A stretch of DNA of 64,000 nucleotides from assembly GCF_009914315.1 (NCBI RefSeq), contig NZ_CP042596.1, positions 4,216,001-4,280,000 on the forward strand, given 5' to 3'. Of this stretch, positions 19,184 to 27,684 are shown one piece after another. Both the position numbers and the translations under genes were made by a program. The DNA comes from Granulicella sp. WH15. GTDB taxonomy: Bacteria; Acidobacteriota; Terriglobia; Terriglobales; Acidobacteriaceae. The notes below the pieces were generated by a model that worked only from the letters and a program-made list of their open reading frames with translations, did no database searches and was not told where the DNA came from. Every line of letters begins with the position of its first letter. Position 1 is the stretch's first letter.

Positions 19184-20851
19184 GTGGCTACCCCCAACCG
19201 GAGTCGCACCAGGTTCTCCTTGCTGGCCGCTCCGGCTGGCAGCCCGCTCCCTTTGCCGTTTCTCTACCCGCTCTTCTTCGTTGCCGTATATCTGGCGCAC
19301 TGGAACCTGCTCCAGCTCCCCTACTACTGGGACGAGGCCGGGTACTACATCCCCGCCGCGCTGGACTTCTTCCATACCGGCTCGCTCATCCCCACGACCA
19401 CGCTGACCAACGCGCACCCGCCGCTGCCGTCACTCCTGCTGGCGGGTTGGTGGCGTCTCTGCGGCGGCATCTCGGTCGGTGCCACGCGCACCCTGGTCTG
19501 CATGATCGCGGCCTTCGCGCTCGTGGGCGTCTTCCGTCTGGCGCGCGGACTGGCCGGGCCGATCATCGCCGGTGTCGTCACCCTGCTGACGGCGATCTAC
19601 CCTGTCTGGTTCGCGCAGAGCACGCTGGCGCACGCCGACATCTTCGCCGCCGCGTTTACCCTGTGGGCGCTCTCGTTCTACCTCGTCCAGCCCACGCTGG
19701 TGCGGCCCGCGCCCCACCGCTTCGCCTGGACCGCCGTCTTCTTCTCGCTGGCCGCGCTGGCCAAGGAGACGGCCATCGTCACCCCGGCCGCGCTGGCGCT
19801 GTGGGAGATCGTGCAGCTCTTCATCGCCGGGCCGGAGGAGCTGGCCGACCGCCCCGGAAGGCCCGTCTACCGCCGCATCCATCTGTTCTGGATCGCCGCG
19901 CTGGCCGCGCCCGTGCTGCCGCTGGCGCTGTGGTACGCCTACCACTTCCACCGCACCGGCTTCGTCTTCGGCAACCCCGAGTTTCTGCGCTACAACGCCA
20001 CGGCCAACCTGGGCAGCGCGCGCATCCTGCTCAGCCTGTGGCATCGGGTTGTCCACGTCACGTTCCACATGAACATGTACGTGCCCGTGGTCCTGACGCT
20101 GGCGCTGCTGGCCACGGCTAAGCCCATCAACCTCATCCCCCGGTCGCTACGGCGTCCTGCCTTTCCCGCGATCCTGGTCATTGTGCTCGGCAATCTCGTC
20201 GCGTTTTCGATTCTCGGCGGTGCGCTGCTGACCCGCTACCTGCTGCCCGTCTTTCCGCTGGTGCTGTTGCTCTGCGTCTCCGTATGGACGGCGCGGATGC
20301 GGGCCTGGGCATGGCTGGCCGGGCTTACCGCCGCGACCTTCCTGACGGCGCTGTGGGTCAATCCGCCCTATACCTTCGCGCCCGAGGACAACCTCACTTA
20401 CCGCGATATGGTGATCCTGCACGAGCGCGCGATCAACCTGATCGAGAAGCGTTTTCCCGCGGCCACCGTGTTGACGGCGTGGCCCGCGACCTCCGAGTTG
20501 ACGCGGCCCGAGCTGGGCTACGCGCACAAGTCCTTCCGCGTCACCCCGCTCGAGAACTTCACCGCTGAAGAGATCCAGAAGGCCGCCGCCGATCCCGGCA
20601 GCTACGACACCATGCTGATCTTTTCGAGCAAGTGGACACCGCCGCCGGGCGCGCTGAACCTGAGCCGTGGGCACGAAGCCACGGATATGCGCTACTTCGA
20701 CTTTCACCGCGATGTATCTCCGGAGGAAGCGGCGGCGATGCTGCACGGCGATATCGTCTGGCAGGCGCAGAGCAAGGGTGAATGGGTGGCGGTGCTGCGG
20801 TTTCCGCGCAGTGTCGAGGCGCGGCTGTTTGTGCCATTCGCAAATAAGTAA
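19184..20851 (+). CDS. GT39-like (ArnT/PMT-type) integral-membrane glycosyltransferase
   Basis: About 555 aa with many membrane helices. The first periplasmic loop contains the acidic motif YYWDEAGYYIPAALDF and then TNAHPPLPSLLLAGWW, as in lipid-linked-sugar transferases of the ArnT/GT39 family. The C-terminal third is soluble. The start is taken at GTG 19184, just after the DUF3467 stop; earlier in-frame codons overlap DUF3467. It would transfer a sugar from a polyprenyl-phosphate donor to an unknown acceptor on the outer face of the inner membrane. Convergent with tdk, 9 bp apart. Confidence 0.8.
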   Translation: MATPNRSRTRFSLLAAPAGSPLPLPFLYPLFFVAVYLAHWNLLQLPYYWDEAGYYIPAALDFFHTGSLIPTTTLTNAHPPLPSLLLAGWWRLCGGISVGATRTLVCMIAAFALVGVFRLARGLAGPIIAGVVTLLTAIYPVWFAQSTLAHADIFAAAFTLWALSFYLVQPTLVRPAPHRFAWTAVFFSLAALAKETAIVTPAALALWEIVQLFIAGPEELADRPGRPVYRRIHLFWIAALAAPVLPLALWYAYHFHRTGFVFGNPEFLRYNATANLGSARILLSLWHRVVHVTFHMNMYVPVVLTLALLATAKPINLIPRSLRRPAFPAILVIVLGNLVAFSILGGALLTRYLLPVFPLVLLLCVSVWTARMRAWAWLAGLTAATFLTALWVNPPYTFAPEDNLTYRDMVILHERAINLIEKRFPAATVLTAWPATSELTRPELGYAHKSFRVTPLENFTAEEIQKAAADPGSYDTMLIFSSKWTPPPGALNLSRGHEATDMRYFDFHRDVSPEEAAAMLHGDIVWQAQSKGEWVAVLRFPRSVEARLFVPFANK

Positions 20852-20860
20852 CTTTTACAG

Positions 20861-21487
20861 TTACAGGATTTCAACAGCGGGCAGAATCAACTGCTCGGAC
20901 TCGTTCTCGTCCAGATACGGCCGGAAGCAGGCGCGGCAGCGGGCCTCGTAGACACCAGCGGCACCGACCACCACCAGCTCCTGGCTGGATCCGAGGCGTT
21001 GCGTGTGGATGGCGGGCGCGCCGCAGACCATGCAGACTGCCGAGAGCTTTGCCACTTCATCCGAGACGGCCATCAGCGCGGGGATCGGGCCGAAGGGCTC
21101 GCCCGTGAAGGTCGTGTCGAGGCCCGCGATGAGGATGCGCTTGCCCAGATGGACGAGGTCCAGCGCGTAGGCCACGAGCGAGTCGTCGAAGAACTGCGCC
21201 TCATCGATCCCGACGACCTCGATCTCCGCGAGCTGCGGGTGCAGAGCCTCTTTGAGCCGCTCGGTGTTGGCTACCGTGGTGGCCTCGTGGGTCTGCGAGC
21301 TGTGCGAGGCGATGGCCGTGCGGTGGTAGCGGAGGTCGATATCGGGCTTGAAGCAGGCGACTCGCTGGCGGGCGATGCGGGCGCGCTTCAGGCGGCGGAT
21401 CAGCTCCTCGCTCTTGCCGGAGAACATGGGTCCGACTATGACTTCGATACGGCCTGGCTCGGTACGTGCTGGGGTGTGCGGCTGCAT
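20861..21487 (-). CDS. tdk: Thymidine kinase
   Basis: A 208-aa type II thymidine kinase for deoxythymidine salvage. Visible are the P-loop VGPMFSGKSEELIRR, the DEAQFF Walker-B-like segment, the lasso region and the zinc cysteines CMVCG and CRACF. The ATG at 21487 gives an N-terminal tail of about 14 residues before the P-loop strand. Divergent from sodC across 84 bp. Confidence 0.95.
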   Translation of the reverse strand: MQPHTPARTEPGRIEVIVGPMFSGKSEELIRRLKRARIARQRVACFKPDIDLRYHRTAIASHSSQTHEATTVANTERLKEALHPQLAEIEVVGIDEAQFFDDSLVAYALDLVHLGKRILIAGLDTTFTGEPFGPIPALMAVSDEVAKLSAVCMVCGAPAIHTQRLGSSQELVVVGAAGVYEARCRACFRPYLDENESEQLILPAVEIL

Positions 21488-21571
21488 AACTTTTCCATCG
21501 TACAGGGATGGGGCGGTGGATTTCATCGAGCTGGAGTATTCTGGAGCCGTAACTTCAGGAGACTTTTTCTT

Positions 21572-22093
21572 ATGCGTCCTTCTCTCGCCGCTCTTGCCGT
21601 TTGCTTGCTTGTGTCCCCCGCGTTTGCTAAAGCGCCCAAAGAATCGCTGGTCGTCTCGCTGAAGACGAGTGCCGGCGAGGACGCCGGAACCGCTACCTTC
21701 AAGGAGACGAAGAAGGGCAAGCTGAAGATCGACCTGAAGCTGAAGAACTTGCCGGTCGGTGAACATGCCGTACATATCCACCAGAACCCGGTGTGCGATG
21801 CGCCTGACTTCAAGACCGCCGGCGGCCACTTCAACCCGGACAAGAAGCAGCACGGGACGATGAACCCGATGGGCCACCACAACGGCGACCTGCCGCAGAA
21901 CCTGATGATCGGCGAGGGCCATGTGGGCCAGGCGAGCTTCACGGTGGATTATCTGACGCTGACGCCGGGCGCTCCGAACTCGATCCTCGGCACCGCGATC
22001 ATGGTGCACGAGAAGGCCGACGATATGAAGACCGATCCGACGGGCGCGGCGGGCAACCGCATCGCTTGTGGCGTGATTCCCGCCGCACAGTAA
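21572..22093 (+). CDS. sodC: Cu/Zn superoxide dismutase, exported
   Basis: A 173-aa periplasmic dismutase. A signal peptide (PSLAALAVCLLVSPAFA) precedes the fold. Metal ligands are in HAVHIHQNP, GGHFNPDKKQHG, HHNGDLPQN and MVHEKADDM; the disulfide partners are likely the Cys of PVCDAP and of NRIACGVI. AGGAG upstream of ATG 21572 supports the start. Detoxifies superoxide arising outside the cytoplasm. Confidence 0.95.
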   Translation: MRPSLAALAVCLLVSPAFAKAPKESLVVSLKTSAGEDAGTATFKETKKGKLKIDLKLKNLPVGEHAVHIHQNPVCDAPDFKTAGGHFNPDKKQHGTMNPMGHHNGDLPQNLMIGEGHVGQASFTVDYLTLTPGAPNSILGTAIMVHEKADDMKTDPTGAAGNRIACGVIPAAQ

Positions 22094-22122
22094 AGCACAA
22101 TCTCGTTTGCTGGAGGCTCGCT

Positions 22123-22767
22123 GTGTACATTCCCAAGGCAAACGAAGAGACACGAATCCCTGTGATCCATGAGCTGATCCGCGCCCAGCCGTTAGGGGCG
22201 CTGGTCACTCTGGGCAGCGGCGGGCTTGTGGCTACGCACCTTCCACTGGTGCTCGAAGACGACGGCTCCGAGTACGGCGTGTTGAAGGGCCATGTCTCAC
22301 GGGCGAATCCGCAGTGGCGCGATCTGGTCGCGGCGGCCGAGGCGCTGGCTATCTTTGCCGGACATCATCACTACATCTCAGCGGCCTGGTATCCGGGCCG
22401 GACAGAGCACGGCAAAGAGGTTCCAACGTGGAACTATGCCGTGGTCCATGCCTACGGCACGCTGCGCATCGTTGAGAACGAAGAGTGGTTGCTGGCGCAC
22501 CTGACGAGCCTGACCGATATCCATGAAGCGGCTGTTCATGCGCTGGATGGAGAGAGGCCGTGGCAGGTGAGCGATGCGCCCGCGGAGTACATCGCACAGA
22601 TGATGAACGGCATTGTGGGGTTGGAGCTGCCGATACGGCGGCTCGAAGGCAGGTGGAAGGCGAGCCAGAACCGGAATGAGCGGGATAGGGCTGCGGTGGC
22701 CGCGGGGCTGGAGCGGCTTGGGACGCCAGAGAGCCTGGCGATGCAGGCTATGGTGGAGCGCAAGTAG
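22123..22767 (+). CDS. FMN-binding negative transcriptional regulator, PaiB type
   Basis: A 214-aa split-barrel protein. The segments YIPKANEETRIPVIHELI, LGALVTLGSGGLVATHLPLVL, ISAAWYP, VPTWNYAVVHAYG and MMNGIVGLELPIRRLEGRWKASQN are those of PaiB/FMN_bind_2 proteins. The GTG at 22123 has GGAGG 10 bases upstream and fits the family N-terminus; earlier codons overlap sodC. PaiB regulates sporulation and protease genes in Bacillus, but its role here is unknown and it may be a flavin enzyme. Confidence 0.85.
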   Translation: MYIPKANEETRIPVIHELIRAQPLGALVTLGSGGLVATHLPLVLEDDGSEYGVLKGHVSRANPQWRDLVAAAEALAIFAGHHHYISAAWYPGRTEHGKEVPTWNYAVVHAYGTLRIVENEEWLLAHLTSLTDIHEAAVHALDGERPWQVSDAPAEYIAQMMNGIVGLELPIRRLEGRWKASQNRNERDRAAVAAGLERLGTPESLAMQAMVERK

Positions 22768-22889
22768 GCCTCTTCCCTTCCCTCTCTGGAGCGTCGCCAA
22801 AGTGAAAAATCAGATTACTTTTGCTCCCATTATGCGAGATATCGAGGAGACAGGTTGACTGTTATATCCGGCGTGTTTTCAGATGAGGA

Positions 22890-24470
22890 ATGATTTCAAT
22901 GGAGCGGCGGCGGTTTCTTCGGTTGGGTGCGGCGGCGGCAGTAGCAGTGGCTCGTCCGGCAGAGATGTGGGGAGAGTTGGCGAGTGAGCCTACTCCGGTG
23001 TTTACAACCGGCAACCAGCGGTGGCAGCGAGCCTATGATGCGGCGTTGAAGGTGCTCGCAGGCAATGTGCGCACGCTGCCGCGCTTCGACAGGCCAGTGC
23101 TGATCGAAGGTGCGGACTACGCGGGCATCTGGATGGAGTGCGGGCCGCATGAGGGGCTGGTGTACCGCAAGTTCCGCCCGGATACGGCGCGCAATGGGCA
23201 TCTGACGTTCTTCGCGTTACAGCGCGAAGATGGGCAGCTACCGGCGAACAACAAGATGACCGAGACCGGCTTTGGGCAGATCCAGATGGTGGTGCCGATC
23301 GCCGCGACAGCGTGGGAGCTGGCCCGGGATACGCACGATGACGAGTTGCTGCAGGCGGCCTATAAAGCCTGTTCGCGATGGGACGACTGGCTGATCAAAT
23401 TCAGGAACACGCGCGGCACCGGGCTGACCGAGGGCTTCTGCACCTACGACACGGGCCACGACAACAGCCCGCGCTGGGCGGGGATTCCTCCGCAGTGCCC
23501 GAAGAAGGATGCCAAGCTGTTTCCGCCGCTGCCGACGCTGCCGTGGCTATGCCCGGACCTCTCGGCGACGACGTACGGTGCGCGGGTGGCGTTGGCCTCG
23601 ATGGCGAAGGCTCTGGGCAAGAACGCCGAGGCCGACCACTGGACCGAGAAGGCCGAGGCGATGCGCAGACTGATCCTAGAGAAACTGTACGTGCCCGAGG
23701 ATGCGGCCTTTTATGACTTGGACGCGCAGGGCAAGTTTATCCGGGTGCGGTCGGACGTACTGAGCCGCATGTGTAGCGAGCACGTGGTCGATCAGAAGAC
23801 CTTCGACGCGCTGTGGGAGCGGCAGATCCACAACCCGAAGGCGTTCTGGCCGAAGTTTCCGATGCCGTCGATTGCGATGGATGACCCTACCTTCGTGAGG
23901 CCGATTCCGCGTAACTCATGGGGCGGGGCCGCGCAGGCGCTGACGGCGCTGCGGGCGGGGCGGTGGTTCGATCACTATGGCAGGTCGGCGGAGCATTCGC
24001 ACATGATGGAGATGTGGTGCGAGGCGATCCAGGCGGATATGACCTTCCGCCAGCAGATCGATCCGCTGACTGGGGCGTTTACGCAGGAGGATCTGCCCAG
24101 CTACTCGCCGTGCGCACTGGTGATGATGGATCATACGTGGCGGCTGGCGGGCGTGCGGGAGGAGGTCGAGACGCTGGTGTGGAGCGTGCGGCCGGGTCAT
24201 GCGGTCTCGCAGGATGCTCGGTTTGAGATGCCTGTGGGCGGCGGCAGGGCGGTGATGAAGTATGAGGGGGATGGGGCCTCGTTGACACTGGGCGGGCGGC
24301 TGGTGGCCAGTGTGAAGGGCGGGGTCGTAAGGATCGTGACGGATCGGCAGGGGCGGTTGCAGGAGGCTGTGGGCGTTGCCTCGACGGTGCAGGAGGTGAG
24401 CATTAGCGATGGCCGGAAGCATCAGCGGAAGCTGACGATCAAGCCGAATGAGCGGGTGAAGTTGGGGTGA
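22890..24470 (+). CDS. Tat-exported (alpha/alpha)6 glycoside hydrolase, MGH1/GH63-like
   Basis: A 526-aa protein with a twin-arginine type leader (ERRRFLRLGAAAAVAVA). The toroid contains family-like segments: YDTGHDNSPRWAG (candidate catalytic Asp), RSDVLSRMCS and NSWGGAAQALTALRAGRWFDHYG. Relatives cleave mannosylglycerate, glucosylglycerate or alpha-glucosides; the substrate here is not evident. ATG 22890 or 22899 both follow GAGGAA. It precedes a block of hairpin repeats and faces the GH3 gene. Confidence 0.75.
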   Translation: MISMERRRFLRLGAAAAVAVARPAEMWGELASEPTPVFTTGNQRWQRAYDAALKVLAGNVRTLPRFDRPVLIEGADYAGIWMECGPHEGLVYRKFRPDTARNGHLTFFALQREDGQLPANNKMTETGFGQIQMVVPIAATAWELARDTHDDELLQAAYKACSRWDDWLIKFRNTRGTGLTEGFCTYDTGHDNSPRWAGIPPQCPKKDAKLFPPLPTLPWLCPDLSATTYGARVALASMAKALGKNAEADHWTEKAEAMRRLILEKLYVPEDAAFYDLDAQGKFIRVRSDVLSRMCSEHVVDQKTFDALWERQIHNPKAFWPKFPMPSIAMDDPTFVRPIPRNSWGGAAQALTALRAGRWFDHYGRSAEHSHMMEMWCEAIQADMTFRQQIDPLTGAFTQEDLPSYSPCALVMMDHTWRLAGVREEVETLVWSVRPGHAVSQDARFEMPVGGGRAVMKYEGDGASLTLGGRLVASVKGGVVRIVTDRQGRLQEAVGVASTVQEVSISDGRKHQRKLTIKPNERVKLG

Positions 24471-24754
24471 GTGATCCTCCCGTTGGGGATTTTGCTTCCG
24501 ACCAGCGGGAGGACCACGCGAAGCAGTAAAAAGGCGTGCGAACGCCCGCTCTCCGCGCAGGAGGCCCGTCCGGCAGGACAATATCGTGCAAGGGATAGGT
24601 CGGGCCTTCAGCCCTTGTCATTCCTACTCATACGGTTACCTAGGGCTTCGCCCTAGGCTGGTATAGCGCGCGCCTTCAGCGCTAAGGGCAACAACAAAGA
24701 CAGAAGCAGATTCCTCCGCTTCGCTCCTGAATGACAACCAAGAAAACAGGCAAC
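24471..24754. repeat. Block of dispersed hairpin repeats
   Basis: The 354-bp gap between the MGH1-like and GH3 genes holds no gene. In order: copy D of the large hairpin (GATCCTCCCGTTGG 24473-24486 with CCAGCGGGAGGACC 24502-24515); a 21-bp block at 24560-24580 identical to 1382-1402; GGGC-CTTCA-GCCC (24602-24614); perfect palindrome CCTAGGGC-TTC-GCCCTAGG (24639-24657); an imperfect GCGCGCCTTCAGCGC; and a 50-bp unit (24705-24754) repeated exactly at 27592-27641 on the other side of GH3. Confidence 0.85.
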
Positions 24755-24768
24755 AGCAAAGGAACAAG

Positions 24769-24812
24769 CACCAGCAAAAGCGCCCTCGCGATGGAGGGCG
24801 CTTTTGCTGGTG
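24769..24812. terminator. Strong bidirectional terminator
   Basis: A perfect 19-bp inverted repeat (CACCAGCAAAAGCGCCCTC with GAGGGCGCTTTTGCTGGTG) around a 6-nt loop, followed by TTTT. It sits between the convergent MGH1-like and GH3 genes, 12 bp beyond the GH3 stop. Confidence 0.85.
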
Positions 24813-24824
24813 TTTTGGTATTGG

Positions 24825-27467
24825 TTATGGGGCGATGGGGGCGGTGCCTTCGATCTTGAATGGCAGGGTTAGGCCCGTCGTGGATGGGCTGGGCTGGCCG
24901 GAGCCGACGTAGAGGTCGTAGTCTCCGGACTGGATCGAACGGATACCATCAGTGGCTACGAGGCTCAGGCTGCGAGGGGAGATGGTGGCGTGGACCGGCT
25001 TGGACTCGCCGGGCTTGAGGTGGACCCTCTCGAAGGCGACCAGGGTGCGGAGGGGTGCTCCGGCGATGTGTTTGGGGATGAGGTAGAACTCCACCGTCTC
25101 ATCGCCTTCGCGAGAGCCGGTGTTTTTGACCTCGGCGGTGAGGCTGAGGGGCTGGCCCGCAGCGAGGGTCTTGGTGGAGAGCTTCGCTGCGCTATAGGCG
25201 AAGCTGGTGTAGCTGAGGCCGAAGCCGAAGGGGCAGAGTGGCGCGCCGGTGAAGTAACGGTAGGTGCGCTGGTCCATCGCGTAGTTGTCGAACGCGGGGA
25301 GCTGCGCGGTGCTGGCGTAGAAGGTGACCGGCAGGCGGCCCGACGGGTTGTTCTGGCCGAAGAGCGTCTCGGCGATGGCCGTGCCGCCAGCCTGGCCGGG
25401 ATACCAGGCTTCGAGGATCGCCGAAGCCTTCTCGGCGGCGGATTCGAGGGCCAGGGCTCCGCCGTTCATTAGGACTATGACCAGCGGCTTGCCCGTGGCG
25501 GCTAGCGCGCTGACCAGTTGCTGCTGGGCGGCGGGCAACTCGATGGTGGTGCGGTCGCCGCCCGCGAAGCCTGCTACCTTGAGCGGCATCTCCTCGCCTT
25601 CGACCTCGGGGCTGAGGCCGAGGAAGGCTACGATGGCATCGGACTTGGCGGCTGCGGCCACGGCCTGCTCGCGCAGGGCGGCAACGGGAGGCTGCCAGTT
25701 GAAGGTGAGGCCCGCGCCGAAGTGGGGGGCGTCGTGGGTGTACTCGATGCGGATGGGGTGGGGCTTGGTGTCCGTAAAGGTGAGCTGGAAGGGCGTGGTG
25801 GGGGCGCGGCGGCCATGCTTGCGGGCGTGGATGTACTCGTAGACCTGCTTGCCGTCGAGCCAGACGTGGATGCTCTCGGCGTCCTCGCAGGTGCTGCAGT
25901 GCGAGAAGGCGAAGGCGTAGGTGAAGGTGCCCGGAGTGGGAGCGGCCAGGTCGCCGGTCCAGCGGACGGAGAAGGCCGTGTCCGAGACGCCGGGCATGGG
26001 CGCGGCGGAGTTCCAGTCGAAGTCGATGTTGCGGTCGGTGCGGGTAGCGGCGGGCGTGCCGGTGAGGGCGGAGCCGTTGAAGAACTCGGCCTTCAGGTGC
26101 GAGAAGGCAGTGGGAGGAACGGGGATGGGGACGCCTTCGACGTAGGGCGAGCCCTGCGCGTAGAGGACGTGGCCGGGGAGGCGCTGCTCGAGCGCGGCCA
26201 GCGGCGTGACCGGGTGGGAGGCGACGGCGTTGTAGTTGCCCTCAAGCGCGGGGATGGCGACGGCGTTGGGGCCGACGACCGCGAGGGTATGGATGGAACC
26301 CGCCAGCGGCAGAGTGTTGGCCGCGTTCTTGAGGAGGACGATGGACTTGCGCGCGGCCTCGAGCGAGAGTGCTCCGTGGGCGGGCGAGTCGTTCTCGGAG
26401 AACGGGATGGCGTTGTAGGCGACCTTCGCCGGTGGGTCGAACATGCCGAGCTGAAAGCGCGCGGTGAAGAGGCGCTTGACCGCCTGGTCGATCTCGGCCT
26501 CCGTGATGAGGTTCTGGTGGACGGCGTCGATGAGGGCCGCGTACTCCTTGCCGCAGCTCAGGTCGGTGCCGGTCTGGACCGAGACGGCGGCGGCGTGGGC
26601 CATGTCGGGCGAGAACTTGTGGCCGACGGCGACGTCGGTGATGGCGGCGCAGTCGGAGACGATGTAGCCGTTGAAGTGCCAGTTCTGCTTGAGGGTCTTC
26701 TGGAGCAGCAGCTTGCTGGCGCAGGCGGGCGAGCCGTCGATGGAGTTGTATGCGCACATGACGCTGTCGGCGTGGGCGTCGACTACGAGCGAGCGGAAGG
26801 CGGGCAGGTAGGTGTCTTCGAGGTCGTGCGGGGAGACGACGGCGTCGAAGGTGTGGCGCGAGGACTCGGGGCCGCTGTGGACGGCGAAGTGCTTGGCCGT
26901 GGCGATGACCTTGAAGTAGTTGGGGTCGTTGCCTTGGAGGCCGCGGACAAAGGCGGAGCCGATCTGGCCGGTGAGGAAGGGATCTTCGCCGTAGGTCTCC
27001 TGGCCGCGTCCCCAGCGCGGGTCGCGGTCGATGTTGATGTTGGGCGACCAGAGGGTGAGGCCGTAGAAGATGGCGTGGTTGTCGTGGCGCTGGGCCTCGT
27101 TGTACTTGGCGCGGGCCTCGGTGGAGATGGTGTCGGCGATGCGCTCGATGAGGGGGGCGTCCCAGGTGGCTGCGAGACCGATGGCTTGCGGGAAGACCGT
27201 CGCGTAGCCGGAGCGGGCTACGCCGTGCAGGCCCTCGTTCCACCAGTCGTACTCGGCGACGTGGAGGCGCGGGATGGCAGGAGCCTCGTTCTGCATCTGC
27301 GCGACCTTCTCGGCGAGGGTCATGCGGTGGACGAGGTCGTCTACGCGCTGCGGCAGGGGCAGGGTGGGGTCGAGGTAGGCGTCGGGCTTGGATTGCTGGC
27401 CGAGGAGAGGCAGGGCCGCTAGGGCCGAGAGCGCGAGAACCGAGGTGATGCGACGTGCGAACGACAT
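24825..27467 (-). CDS. Exported glycoside hydrolase family 3 with PA14 domain (beta-xylosidase/beta-glucosidase)
   Basis: An 880-aa enzyme: signal peptide (1-23), GH3 N-terminal barrel with YDWWNEGLHG, RDPRWGRGQETYGEDP, AKHFAVHSGPE and the nucleophile region GYIVSDCAAI (Asp272), a C-terminal alpha/beta sandwich interrupted by a PA14 domain (about 475-610, FNGSALTG ... FSVRWTGDL), and a terminal fibronectin-like domain. The set fits xylan-active beta-xylosidases, and an endo-xylanase gene lies upstream. ATG 27467 has AAAGGG upstream. Flanked by identical 50-bp direct repeats. Confidence 0.92.
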   Translation of the reverse strand: MSFARRITSVLALSALAALPLLGQQSKPDAYLDPTLPLPQRVDDLVHRMTLAEKVAQMQNEAPAIPRLHVAEYDWWNEGLHGVARSGYATVFPQAIGLAATWDAPLIERIADTISTEARAKYNEAQRHDNHAIFYGLTLWSPNINIDRDPRWGRGQETYGEDPFLTGQIGSAFVRGLQGNDPNYFKVIATAKHFAVHSGPESSRHTFDAVVSPHDLEDTYLPAFRSLVVDAHADSVMCAYNSIDGSPACASKLLLQKTLKQNWHFNGYIVSDCAAITDVAVGHKFSPDMAHAAAVSVQTGTDLSCGKEYAALIDAVHQNLITEAEIDQAVKRLFTARFQLGMFDPPAKVAYNAIPFSENDSPAHGALSLEAARKSIVLLKNAANTLPLAGSIHTLAVVGPNAVAIPALEGNYNAVASHPVTPLAALEQRLPGHVLYAQGSPYVEGVPIPVPPTAFSHLKAEFFNGSALTGTPAATRTDRNIDFDWNSAAPMPGVSDTAFSVRWTGDLAAPTPGTFTYAFAFSHCSTCEDAESIHVWLDGKQVYEYIHARKHGRRAPTTPFQLTFTDTKPHPIRIEYTHDAPHFGAGLTFNWQPPVAALREQAVAAAAKSDAIVAFLGLSPEVEGEEMPLKVAGFAGGDRTTIELPAAQQQLVSALAATGKPLVIVLMNGGALALESAAEKASAILEAWYPGQAGGTAIAETLFGQNNPSGRLPVTFYASTAQLPAFDNYAMDQRTYRYFTGAPLCPFGFGLSYTSFAYSAAKLSTKTLAAGQPLSLTAEVKNTGSREGDETVEFYLIPKHIAGAPLRTLVAFERVHLKPGESKPVHATISPRSLSLVATDGIRSIQSGDYDLYVGSGQPSPSTTGLTLPFKIEGTAPIAP

Positions 27468-27591
27468 GATTGGCCCTTTGGGTGTGTGGGGTTTGAGTTG
27501 TATGCAGCCTTGGACTGCCCGTTCGGCTGTTTGAGGCTGGCAGGTTCGGGGTAGTGTCCGGACCTGCCTTGGAGGCAACGGCAAGAACAAA

Positions 27592-27641
27592 AGCAGATTC
27601 CTCCGCTTCGCTCCTGAATGACAACCAAGAAAACAGGCAAC
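27592..27641 (+). repeat. 50-bp direct repeat, second copy
   Basis: Identical over 50 bp and in the same orientation as 24705-24754; it starts AGCAGATTCCTCCGCTTCGC. The pair brackets the GH3 gene. It lies in the 217-bp gap between GH3 and GH28, which is otherwise filled by CAA/GGCAAC-rich low-complexity sequence. Confidence 0.9.
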
Positions 27642-27684
27642 GGCAACAGCAGGAACAACGACAACAACAACGGCTTTGTGGCCG

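Noticed and set aside
24471..24754. CRISPR array
   Set aside because: The units are different hairpins, not one repeat with regular unique spacers, and no cas genes are present.
25518..27422. Long plus-strand open frame across the GH3 gene
   Set aside because: Low-complexity Gly/Val/Arg translation opposite a clear GH3 enzyme; an antisense shadow.
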